Part shown: positions 50,827 through 61,851 of the stretch, piece after piece | How positions within the stretch are numbered: position 1 is the first letter of the stretch | Layout: each line of letters begins with the position of its first letter | Assembly: GCF_001659605.2 (NCBI RefSeq) | Contig: NC_035164.2 | Coordinates: 8,605,038 to 8,669,037 of the forward strand | From: Manihot esculenta | Lineage: Eukaryota; Streptophyta; Magnoliopsida; Malpighiales; Euphorbiaceae | Reading direction: 5' to 3' | DNA: 64,000 bases | Notes under the pieces: model-generated | Told to the model about the DNA's origin: nothing | The model's input: only the letters and a program-made list of their open reading frames with translations | Database searches by the model: none | Position numbers and translations under genes: made by a program

Positions 50827-53335
50827 TGTAACGACCCCAAAAAGGACCGTCACCGGCGCTAGGATTCAGGTCGGCTTAAGGCCGCCAGAACCCGTAGCAA
50901 GCCTGCTATACTCTCTGTGTACCTGTAAATCTCATACATGATCATACATTTTCTGTGAAAATAAAAACTCTTTTCTGAACCAAGGCTTAACCTATGCATG
51001 CACTATCTCTGTACTCTGTACTCTGTACTCTGTACCCCTGACTAGAGCTTGCTCTAGATGGGTTAACTCATACCTGTTAAGCCTGGTTTTTTCACATACA
51101 GTACAACATATATACATATACAGATCATGTTATGAACAACATCACTAAGTCAAGCACATTTCTAACTTTATACACAACTATTACATCTCTTTACTATTAC
51201 ATGTCCACTCTAAGCTATTACAAGTCTCTTTACTCTTTCTGTACTTTGTGGATCTCCTCTGTATACTGTACACTGAACCTGCAAAACTGGGGTTAAGGGA
51301 GTGGGATGAGCTCTATAGCCCAGTGAGTAGAACAGTAAAACAATTCATTAAAATATGATCTCATGGAATGCGTCATAACACAGTCAAACCACATCAAGAG
51401 TAAACCTGTCACCACATAGTCCCAGTAACTCTGTGCCAGGGCGTAGAATCGAGCACCTGGTCTTCCTGTCATATATGTATATGTGTATATAACACCTCTG
51501 TACTTACCATTGCCAGGGCGTAGTCAAAGGCTCCTGGTCTTTACTATAATTGCCAGGGCGTAGTCAAAGGCTCCTGGTCTTTACTATACCTGCCAGGGCG
51601 TAGTCAAAGGCTCCTGGACTTCCTGTCTGAGACTATTGGATCATTCAGCATTTACCCACATCAACAAAGAACTATGCAATGCAACATATTCGTGGATACT
51701 AATGCCATCCACCTATTGCATAAGCATGATGCATGAGATATGCTAAAACATTCCATTGTTCAATTAAAAAAGTTAAGTTTGGTTCCACTCACCTCTGGCT
51801 ATCTGGACTGACTGACTCTGCAGGCTCTGAAAGCTCTGGAGCAGTACTCACTGCTGCTCTCTCTGGTTCCTCTGGTCTGTACCTATACAGATAGACGCAA
51901 ATGAGGGACCAAACTAGCTTATGACCAACTCTATTAAACTCCCCAAGAATCCCCTTAAACTCACTCAAACATCCATGCAAAGCATGCAAAGAAAAGCTAG
52001 ACAGGACACTTTCGGCGGCAGGTTCGGCGGCCGAAAGTTCTCTCCAGAGACGAAACTCAAGCACCTTCGGCGGCCGAACTTCCACTTTCGGCTGCCGAAC
52101 CCTTTCGGGGGCAAGTTTCGGAGGCTGAAAGGCACTCCAGAGACGAAAGTCTCTAACCTTCGGCGGTACCTTCGGCGGCCGAACTTCCCTCCAGAGCCGA
52201 AAGTCTAAAAGCTCGGGGGCAAGCTTAGGCAGCCGAAGCCACCTCCTCACACCTCCTCAGGGGTTCGGCGGCCGAATGTACCTTCGGCTGCCGAACCTGA
52301 GTTCATCAGCAGGGCAGAAACTTGCCCTGCCTCTCGCCCAATGCACAAAACTCACTCCACTTCACACACCTCAATACTTCCACTTGCATACACTCATGTA
52401 TATGCTCAAAGGGGTCAGCAACTACCTTAAAACCCCACACACACAACAAAAACAACACAGAAACAAGCTCTATGCACAAAATCATAAAAAACTCACAACT
52501 AACCCTATTCATGCAACTCTCTCCATAAACCCCATAAAACCTTCAGAAAACATAAAAACAAGCTCAGGATCGTCACTTACCTTGTGAAAACAAGTAGATG
52601 AATGATCCTAACGTGGAGTTTTGGAGCAACTCTCCTTCAAACTCTCCAAACTTCACAACTTTGAGTTTTTAGCTTAAAACCTTCAAATAATCATGAAAAC
52701 TAATCAAATCTTTGCTTGATTTAATGAAAACATGAAGACATACTCACAAAGGACAGAGTTTCATCTCAGCAAGTGAAAGAAACGGTGCTCTTACCGCTTC
52801 AACCGACTGAGGGCCATTTATAGGTGGCTGGCCAGACCACCTTCGGCTGCCACACGTGAAACCGAAAGCCATGCATGTTCGGCGATCGAACCTGCATGGC
52901 TTTCGGTTTCACGTGTGGCAGCCGAAGGTGGTCTGGCCAGCCACCTATAAATGGCCCTCAGTCGGTTGAAGCGGTAAGAGCACCGTTTCTTTCACTTGCT
53001 GAGGTGAAACTCTGTCCTTTGTGAGTATGTCGGTGCTCTTACCGCTTCAACCGACTGAGGGCCATTTATAGGTGGCTGGCCAGACCACCTTCGGCTGCCA
53101 CACGTGAAACCGAAAGCCATGCATGTTCGGCGGCCGAACCTCAACTTCGGCGGCCGAACCTGGCTTTTCTGCCTTGGTTCATTTCACTCAAAAACTCATT
53201 TCCTTATGCTTTAAAACTATGCAACATACCAAAACATGTTAGAAAAACATCACTCTAACCCTTCTAGAGACGTCCGACATTCGAAACTCCATCGAAAAGT
53301 AGAATTCCGATGCCGGACTCTAGCCGGGTATTACA
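50827..53335 (-). repeat. 3' LTR of element E (2509 bp), rearranged promoter
   Basis: TGTAACGACCCC to GGGTATTACA on the plus strand. It shares ends, minisatellite (51430-51630) and palindrome clusters (52012-52300, 53120-53165) with the other Tekay LTRs. The promoter region is triplicated, one copy inverted. Confidence 0.93.
52738..53128. repeat. Inverted plus direct duplication of the E LTR promoter
   Basis: Arms 52738-52875 and 52893-53030 are reverse complements over 138 bp with one mismatch noticed, around a 17-base loop that is itself partly self-complementary. A third copy in the original orientation runs 53031-53128 (offset 248 from 52783). TATA boxes: minus strand 52816-52823 and 53064-53071, plus strand 52945-52952. 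Confidence 0.95.
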
Positions 53336-53349
53336 TTCTTCCCCCCTTA
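53336..53349 (-). promoter_or_regulatory. Polypurine tract of E
   Basis: Minus-strand AAGGGGGGAAGAA-type run next to the 3' LTR. It has six G and one A inside, unlike A-D. Confidence 0.82.
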
Positions 53350-53412
53350 AGAACATTCGTCCTCGAATGATCCGAAAACAAATAACAACACATAAAAAGG
53401 AGGAAACTAACC

Positions 53413-56400
53413 TCAAAACAAATATGGATACTGCTGGAGCATCGATTCTCGCGTCTCCCAGGTGCACTCTTCAAGATTATGGTGGTTCCACAGAACTTTC
53501 ACCATTGGGATCTCTTTGTTGCTTAGCTGTCTGATCTGTGTGTCCAGAATCCGCACTGGCTGCTCTATATAGGTGAGATCTGTACGAATCTCCACCTCAG
53601 GCTCACTCAGAACCTGATTCGGATCTGACACAAACTGTCGTAGCATAGAAACATGAAATACCGGGTGAATTCTCTCCATAGAAGCAGGTAAATCCAGCTT
53701 ATACGACACATTTTCGATCCTTTGCAAGATCTCAAAGGGTCCAATGTATCGTGGGGCTAACTTCTCAAAACGAACCACTCCTTTCATTGGAGACACTTTA
53801 AGCAATACCCAATTACCCTCTTGGAACTTAACTGCTTTCTGCGAATGTCTGCATAACTTTTCTGTCTACTCTGTGTTGTTCTGATTCTCTCTCTGATCAT
53901 GGGCACCATTCTACTGGTAATCTCTACTAACTCTGGCCCTGCAAGAGCCTTTTCTCCTATCTCTTCCCAGCAAACAGGGGATCTGCACTTCCTCCCATAC
54001 AAAGCTTCATAAGGAGCCATCCCTATGCTAGCATGATGGCTGTTATTGTAGGCAAACTCCACCAAAGGTAGATGCTGCCGCCAAGAACCGCCAAAGTCTA
54101 ACACACACAGTCGAAGCATATCCTCTATGGTCTGGATGGTCCTTTCTGACTGTCCATCAGTCTGTGGGTGGAAAGCAGTGCTAAAATCTAACCTCGTGCC
54201 CATCGCACTCTGCAGACTCCGCCAAAATCTGAAGGTAAACTGAGGTCCTCTGTCTGAAACAATAGACACTGGCACTCCATGTAATCTCACTATCTCATCT
54301 AGATATACCTGTGCCAACTTATCCACAGAATAGTTACTCTGTACTGGAAGAAAATGAGCAGATTTTGTGAGTCTGTCCACAATCACCCATATAGAGTCTA
54401 TCCTATTGGACGTTGCTGGTAAACCCACTACAAAATCCATGGTTATGTTCTCCCATTTCCATTCTGGAATCGGCAATGGGTTAAGCATTCTGGCTGGTTT
54501 CTGATGCTCTAGTTTCACCCTTTGGCAAACCTCACAGGCTGTCACAAACTGTGCCACTTCTTTCTTCATGGCTGGCCACCAATAGACCCTTTTCAGATCC
54601 TAATACATCTTGGTGGCTCCTGGGTGAACATTATATCTCGCATTATGAGCTTCCCTCATAATGTCTTCCTTCACACTGCTACTATCTGGTACACAAAGTT
54701 GACTTCCATAATGGAGGATCCCTTTGCTGTCAAATCTGAACTCTGCACTGTTGCCTGACTGAACAGTCCTGGCAATTTTCATCAACTCTGGGTCCTCGTG
54801 CTGTCTCTGAGCTATCTGCTCCAGAAACACAGGTGTCACTCTCATCTGTGCGATCAATGCACCTGTACCAGACAACTCTAGCTGTAACCCCTCTTCTAAG
54901 AGCTTATAAAGCTCCATCACTACTGGTCTCCGCTCGGCTGCTATATGGGATAAACTGCCTAGTGATTTCCGGCTTAGGGCGTCTGCCACAACATTTGCCT
55001 TACCCAGATGGTACTGGATCTTACAATCATAATCACTGAGCAATTCTACCCATCTTCTCTGCCTCAAATTCAGCTCTCTCTGACTCAAGATGTACTGTAA
55101 ACTCTTATGATCAGTGAAGATCTCGTAGTTAACCCCGTAGAGGTAATGCCGCCACATCTTAAGTGCAAAGATAACTGCTGCCATCTCTAGGTCATGGGTA
55201 GGGTAATTCAACTCGTGCTTCTTCAACTGTCTAGAAGCATAAGCTATTACCCTATCACTCTGCATCAAAACACAGCCTAATCCCACTCGAGATGCATCGC
55301 AGAATACTGTGAAATCCTCATTACTGACAGGCAGAGCTAACACTGGTGCTGTGGTCAATCTCCGCTTGAGCTCCTCAAAGCTCTCCTCGCACTGGTCTGA
55401 CCAGACAAACTTCTGGTTCTTCTAAGTCAGTTTGGTCATAGGAGCTGCTATCTTTGAGAAGTTCTGAACGAACCTCCTGTAGTAACCTGCCAGTCCCAGA
55501 AAGCTTTTAATCTCAGTCACTGTCGTGGGTCTGGGCCAGTTAGCTACAGCCTCTATCTTCTTGGGGTCTACCTCAATACCCTCTGCTGATACCACATGTC
55601 CCAAGAAGGAAATGCTCCTCAACCAAAACTCACACTTCGAGAACTTGGCATACAAACCATGCTCTCTCAGTGTCTGCAGAACTATCCTCAGATGCTGGGC
55701 ATGCTCCTCTGCATCTCTGGAATACACTAATATATCATTGATAAAAACAATGACAAAGTGATCCAGAAACTCACTGAAAACTCTGTTCATGAGATCCATG
55801 AGTGCTGCAGGGGCGTTAGTCAACCCGAACGGCATCACTAAGAACTCATAATGCCCATATCTGGTCCTGAAAGCTGTCTTTGGTACATCTGCCTCTCTGA
55901 CTCTTAACTGATGATACCCGGATCTCAGATCTATTTTCGAGAAACAACCTGCTCCAACTAGCTGGTCAAATAGATCATCAATCCTAGGTAGCGGATACCT
56001 ATTCTTGGTAGTGACCTTGTTCAACTGTCTGTAGTCGATACAAAGTCTGAGGGATCCATCCTTCTTTCTAACAAAAAGCACTGGAGCACCCCAAGGCGAG
56101 GTACTAGGGCGGATGAAACCCTTATCTACCAAGTCCTGTAACTGGTCTTTCAACTCTTTTAACTCTGCTGGCGCCATCCTGTAGGGAGGAATAGAGATAG
56201 GTCTGGTATCAGGCAGCAATTCTATTTCAAACTCTATCTCCCTACCAGGTGGTAGTCCTGGAAGTTCGTCTGGGAAAACATCAAGAAACTCTCGGACTAC
56301 TGGGACCGTGGCTAGTTCCTTTACCTGACTGTCTAGCTCTCTCACATAAGCTAGAAACCCCTGACAACCCCTCCTAAGCAAACGACGAGCCTGAAGGGCT

Positions 56401-56966
56401 GAAATCATACCTCTGGGTGTACCTCTCCTGTCTCCTCTGAAGACACACTCTGACCCATCCTGGTCTCTGAGACTCACTATCTTCTCTCTACCGTCCAAAG
56501 TAGCACTATATGCAGATAGCCAATCCATCCCTAGAATGACATCAAAATCTGTCAAGTCTAGAACCACAAGGTCAGCTGGAAGGCATCTACCCTCTATGAA
56601 CACTGGACTGAAACGACAGACTAACACTGCCATTGATGGGTCACATTTAGGTCCACTGACCCAGAGAGGATACGCTAACTCAGAACTGATCAAACCCAAT
56701 CTCTCTATGGCTCTCGACGCAATAAAGGAATGAGAAGCACCGGGGTCCATCAAAGCATACACATCTGAACACCCAATGATGAGATTACCTGACACCACTG
56801 TGTTCGACGTGTTAGCCTCCTCCTGTGTCACAGTGAAAATCCGTGCTGGGGCTACCGGATTTCCACCTCAGGAACCTACTGCAGAAGTAGAGGCTGCCCC
56901 TCTCCCTCTACCTCTGCCACTACTCTGAGGCATGACTGGAGCTACTGGCTGTACCACACTGACAAT
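53413..56966 (-). pseudogene. Broken gag-pol of element E (Gag N-terminus missing)
   Basis: From a Gly/Arg-rich Gag linker it runs through protease (DPGASHSFI near 56740), RT (FINDILVYS near 55740, so the first catalytic Asp of the Asp-Asp pair is Asn), RNase H, integrase and a chromodomain ending at 53413. Breaks: nonsense at 56868-56870 (Arg codon), 55422-55424 and 54600-54602; a frameshift near 53830; and loss of a few residues (GKKGK region) near 53765. The altered RT motif would by itself abolish polymerisation. Confidence 0.92.
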
Positions 56967-58638
56967 CTGCAGCATTCAGCAAGTTGAGATCAAGCAGGCA
57001 GAAGACATTCGGCCGCCGAACATAGCCCACTTTCGGCCGCCGAACCCTATTGCTCCTCAGGAACCAGATTCTGTCGCAACACTTCAGGAAAACACTGTGC
57101 AGAAAGAAGACATTCTTCGGCCGCCGAACCCCATTGACTTGCGGAAGCCGAATCCATCGCCACAGCCCATTCCGAAAACTGAAGAGATTCGGCCGCCGAA
57201 CTCAGAACCTTTTCGGCCGCCGAACCTCAACCAACAGACTGCATCACAAGCAAGCTCCTCCGAACCTCCTTTGCAACACTTTCCTGAATCTGAAGAATCC
57301 AAGGAAGACCTACTTGAACAAATCTTTCTTGCTCAGTTTGACGAGCCATGGTACGCCGATATGGTAAACTACTTGGCGACAGGTAACTTAACTTTTGACA
57401 TGCCTAAGCACACTAAAGATAAAATAAAAAAGGATGCCAAATACTATGTTTGGGATGAGCCATATTTGTGGAAACATTGTGTTGACCAAATGATAAGGAG
57501 ATGCATTCCTGATCAAGAAATAGCCTCTGTACTTACTTTTTGTCATTCATATAGTTGTGGAGGACACTTTGGTCCAAGGAAAACTGCTCATAAGATACTT
57601 GAAAGTGGCCTATTTTGGCCCACCATGTTTCGAGATGCTTTTCTGTTTTGCAGGACATGTGCTAGGTGCCAACAGACCGGAAATTTGAGCAAAAGAAATC
57701 AAATGCCACAGAACTCCATCATGGTCTATGAGGTATTTGATGTTTGGGGCATAGACTTCATGGGACCATTCCCACCATCCTTTGGATACACTTATATCAT
57801 CCTTGCAGTGGATTATGTATCCAAGTGGGTGGAGGCTAGAGCAACTAAGACTGATGATGCCAAGGCAGTGGTAGACTTTGTGAAGACCAACATCTTTGCC
57901 AGACATGGAGTACCGAAAGCAATCATCAGTGATAGAGGAACCCACTTTTGCAATAGGGTAGTGGAAAGCCTTCTCAGAAAACACAATGTGATCCATAGAA
58001 CATCCACAGCCTACCACCCTCAGACGAATGGGCAAGCTGAAGTGTCCAACAGAGAAATCAAAGCCATCCTTGAAAAGACAGTTTCTCCCAACCGAAAGGA
58101 TTGGAGCTTAAGATTAGAGGATGCATTATGGGCCTACAGAACTGCCTACAAGACTCCCATAGGTATGTCTCCTTATAGACTTGTCTATGGGAAAGCTTGT
58201 CACCTCCCAGTTGAGCTTGAGCACAAGGCATATTGGGCTGTAAAGAATTGCAACATGGACCTCAAGGCAGCTGGCCATCATCGCAAGTTGCAACTGCAAG
58301 AGGTTGAGGAAATAAGACGAGATGCATATGAAAACTCTTGGAACTACAAAATAAAGACCAAAGCCTCCCATGACAATCATCTTTCAAGAAAAAAATTTGA
58401 GGTTGGTGATAAAGTCTTACCCTTTGACTCTCGTCTGAAACTGTTCCCAGGAAAGCTACGGTCTAGGTGGATTGGACCATTCATTGTAGAACATGCATAC
58501 CCACATGGAGCTGTAGACATCCGAAGCATAGAAACTGGGAAAATCTTCAAGGTGAATGGACATCGTCTGAAACCATACTTTGAAGGGTTCGCAGTACAAG
58601 TGGTGGAGGAAATTCCACTACAACATCCTTCTGCCTAG
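56967..58638 (+). CDS. Athila-type pol fragment: RPPN linker plus integrase (open frame)
   Basis: An uninterrupted frame of about 555 codons, entered from the junction and ending in TAG at 58636-58638. A Pro-rich linker (about 57006-57240) has RPPN or RKPN repeated, encoded by the TTCGGCCGCCGAA palindrome. Then [12 protein letters not shown], a likely start of the integrase segment, an HHCC zinc finger (HSYSCGGH...CARCQQ, 57544-57675), the DDE core (WGIDFMGPF near 57748, ISDRGTH near 57925, E in [10 protein letters not shown] near 58035) and the C-terminal domain with [11 protein letters not shown]. The integrase catalytic residues all look present. RT, RNase H and protease are absent. No start codon belongs to it: the open frame extends left into reversed E sequence only by chance. 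Confidence 0.85.
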
Positions 58639-59641
58639 AGGATCATGCCATGCACACCACACCCCAGGGAAGTACTCAGTTTCTTTTGCCCTCTTTCTCT
58701 TCTCTCTTCTCCTCTCTTCTTCTCTCTTCTTTTACATTGAGGACAATGCATAATTTAAGTGTGGGGGTGCATATATCTGAATTTTTACTTTTAAGTTTAT
58801 TTTTGCTTTAATCTTTAGTTTGCTTGCATTAGAAAAAAAAATTTCATTTTTGTTATTTCTGCTTTCAATAAAACACACACAACCACAACCTTCTTCTTCC
58901 TTTTTGTTTTGCTCTACTCAAACTGATGAACTATGTTGGATGAGTTTTTCTTTCCATGACCCCATTGATGTGATAACTCTTTAGACTTATGTTGAATCAA
59001 TTGCAGTGAGTTGTATTCATGCTTGAGAATTGCCTTTTGAATTGAATCTTTGAGTTTGCCACGGTGAAAAATATATTGATGACCCTCAATCGATTGAGAA
59101 AAATTAAAATTGTGTGAATGAACTTAACATGACTTGCTTTAGCAATTGGTGTTGATTTGCCCAAATCATTGAGAGAAAGAAAATTCAGCAAAGGCAAAGA
59201 CCTCAAAAGCACATATTAAAAATTGTTTCAATGGTCAAAAGACTATGAACAAGGCAAGTAGCCACTTAGATAGGTGACCAACTGAAAAATATAAACCTCC
59301 CAATCAAAAATAGGTTGGTGATCTTTCCAAGCATACTCAAAGTGCAAAAAGCCTGAATAAAGTACTTCAAGGTAAGGGCAAGTCGATCCAAAAGCTAGAA
59401 AAAGTCTTAACATATTAATGTGCATGATCTCTCTTGAGGAAAATAAATCCTAGCCATGGTAAGCAAAGGGAAACAAGGAAAAGAGGTAAGTAATCTTCAT
59501 GCATATATTCTTCACTGCAATGCTTCAAAATAGGTGTCTAGAGTAAGAGCCTAAGTGGAAATAAGGATCTAGAGCAAAGAAAGCTTATTTGACTATGTTC
59601 ATTTGCTTGAGGACAAGCAAAAGCTTAAGTGTGGGGGTATT
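58639..59641 (+). other. 3' untranslated region of F1 with two polypurine tracts
   Basis: No frame of note, so no env-like gene. AAGTGTGGGGGT occurs at 58757-58768 and at 59627-59638, each preceded by TTGAGGACAA. The second abuts the LTR. The part from 58650 to ~59400 is closely matched by 63250-64000 in F2. Confidence 0.82.
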
Positions 59642-61780
59642 TGATAGAGCATATTTTAGTCAATATTTTCATGATCTTATTGATGTTTATTTGCACCTAT
59701 TCTACCTAATTTTGTGGTTTTAATCATGTTTTGCAAATATTAGGTGTGAAGAAACAATTTGAAGAAAATGCTCATAAAAGTGCCAAAGAATGCCCAAAAA
59801 CAGCCGCTTTCGGAAGCACCTTCGGAAGCACTTTCGGAAGCCAAAACTCAACCACTTTCGGGGGCACCTTCGGAAGCACTTTCGGAAGCCGAAAGTCACC
59901 CACTTTCGGGGGCACTTTCGGCGGCCTAAAGTCCAGTCCAGAGGTGAAAGTCACCCACCTTCGGGGGCACCTTCGGCCGCCGAACCTTGGCTCTAGAGAC
60001 GAAAGTCCTGCCCCCGAAACTTAACTTAGGCGGCCGAACTTGCCCCCGAACATGCTCTTCCCTATTTAATGAGCCAAATCTTGGAGATCACATGTTTCCT
60101 ACATAGTTCCATGCTCATTCAAAATTCAAATCAAGGCTCCACCTTCCTCTTTAGTGCATGAATCTTCTTGGACACACCTTGGACATCAATCAAAAGACCA
60201 AAAAGGGCTTGCAACTCCACACATGCACAAAGAAAACTCAAGGGCACTATGGGGCAATCACTCAAAGATACATGGACACTAAAAAGGAAAAAAGGCAACC
60301 TCTCAAGATCTATTTAAAGGCCTCAAGAAGACCAAGAATCACAATCTTCCATCAAGGGATTGATCAAGGCTCTCCAAAGGCTCCTCCACCTTAGTTCTTC
60401 ATCTTCTTTCTTCTTTTCTTTTATTTTCTGTTTTGGTTCAGCCATGAGTGGCTGAAACCCTATTTCTAGTTGAAGTTTGGTTGAAACTAAGGTTGTTTAA
60501 AGGGTTGTGAGATCTGAACAGAAACTTTTGTCTTTGATTTTATTCAATATTCATGCAATTGTGCTTAATTCTAAAGATTGCTTTGTTGTTTTGATCAAAT
60601 TGGCCACTTGATTCTTGATTGCAAAGTTAATTGATTGTTGATTAGGATATTTGTTAGTCCGTAATTGCTGGAAATATTCTGATCTAAGAACACTTGGTGT
60701 AAAAACCAAGAAATTGCATGATCTAACATCATCTCATGCGTTTGAGTAGTTAGGGTTTGGATCTTTCTTGTTCTTCATGCAATTGGCAATTGTTTTGATG
60801 CCTATGGCCCAAGGACGTTCCTTGGCAATTTGTTGATTAGTAATTGGTTAGAGGACGTTCCCTAATCAATTTGTTCATAAGGAAAGACATGGTGGTGAGA
60901 AGCGTCTTCCACCCCCATAACCAACCTATTGAGTTAATCAAAGATTACCATGTTTCAATGATCAACCCAAACAACCAAAGTGGATCCATATCTTCAACTA
61001 GACCTTTCTCTTATTGATTTCCTCTTTATTTTTATTACTTGCTGTTTTAATTACTTTCATTAGTTGTTAATCAAATCATCTCAAAACTCCCCTTTTTACT
61101 TTCCTTGCACTTTACTTTTGTTCTATTTGCAATCACTTGCTTTCACTTGTGCTTTCAATTGGTTTGATTGGTCTTGATTAAGATAAATAAATAGGTAATC
61201 AATTCTCTGTGGATACGATCCTTCACCACTGTCTACAGTTGTATTTGTAGGTAACCAAGAAGGTTATTTTTGGCCGGCTTCGACAACCGCTCCTGTCACG
61301 TTCCTTGGCAATTTGTTGATTAGTAATTGGTTAGAGGACATTCCCTAATCAATTTGTTCATAAGGAAAGACATGGTGGTGAGAAGCGTCTTCCACCCCCA
61401 TAACCAACCTATTGAGTTAATCAAGATTACCATGTTTCAATGATCAACCCAAACAACCAAAGTGGATCCATATCTTCAACTAGACCTTTCTCTTATTGAT
61501 TTCCTCTTTTATTTTAATTACTTGCTGTTTTAATTGCTTTCATTAGTTGTTAATCAAATCATCTCAAAACCCCCCTTTTTACTTTCCTTGCACTTTACTT
61601 TTGTTCTATTTGCAATTACTGCCTTCACTTGTGCTTTCCATTGGTTTGATTGGTCTTGATTAAGATAAATAAATAGGTAATCAATTCTCTGTGGATACGA
61701 TCCTTCACCACTGTCTACAGTTGTATTTGTAGGTAACCAAGAAGGTTATTTTTGACCGGCTTCGACAACTGCTCCTGTCA
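59642..61780 (+). repeat. Athila-type LTR block with a 483-bp terminal duplication
   Basis: Starts TGATAGAGC after the polypurine tract and ends CTCCTGTCA before the tRNA-Asp primer site. 60815-61297 and 61298-61780 are direct copies with few differences. Either an LTR of 1657 bp (59642-61298) is followed by the last 482 bp of another, or one LTR duplicated its end. A possible TATA-like CTATTTAAT lies at 60062-60070. Confidence 0.88.
59803..60052 (+). repeat. TTCGG/CCGAA cluster upstream of the F LTR TATA-like site
   Basis: About 16 TTCGG or CCGAA arms in 250 bp, in the forms TTCGGAAGC, TTCGGGGGC and TTCGGCCGCCGAA. The cluster sits directly before the likely core promoter, as in the Tekay LTRs, although the two lineages' LTRs are otherwise unrelated. 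Confidence 0.88.
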
Positions 61781-61785
61781 AAAAT

Positions 61786-61803
61786 TGGCGCCGTTGCCGG
61801 GGA
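61786..61803 (+). promoter_or_regulatory. Primer binding site of F2 (tRNA-Asp)
   Basis: TGGCGCCGTTGCCGGGGA begins 5 bases after the LTR end. This is the tRNA-Asp-complementary primer site usual for Athila/Tat elements. Confidence 0.93.
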
Positions 61804-61851
61804 ATTGATTTCACTTGTTTGTTTATTTTTTTTCATGACCAGATCTGATTC

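Larger units (their letters stand above)
50827..56966 (-). mobile_element. Diverged Tekay-type chromovirus E, 5' part lost
   Basis: Minus-strand element inserted in D (the five D bases at the junction are GATAC). It has a 3' LTR, polypurine tract and gag-pol back to the glycine/arginine-rich Gag linker, where similarity stops at about 56966 against Athila-type DNA. Its LTR and proteins differ clearly from A-D, so it is a separate subfamily. The 5' LTR, primer site and Gag N-terminus are missing. Confidence 0.92.
56967..61780 (+). mobile_element. Athila-type element F1, 3' part only
   Basis: The 3' half of an Athila-lineage Ty3 element in plus orientation: Pro-rich linker, complete integrase region, ~1 kb 3' untranslated region with two polypurine tracts, and an LTR. 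The lineage call is from integrase signatures ([25 protein letters not shown]) and the adjoining tRNA-Asp primer site. Its 5' side is lost at the junction with E. Confidence 0.85.

Noticed and set aside
59731..60024. 97-residue frame of FGSTFGS-type repeats
   Set aside because: It is a translation of the TTCGG cluster in the Athila LTR, upstream of the likely transcription start. It has no element-level role that I can support.
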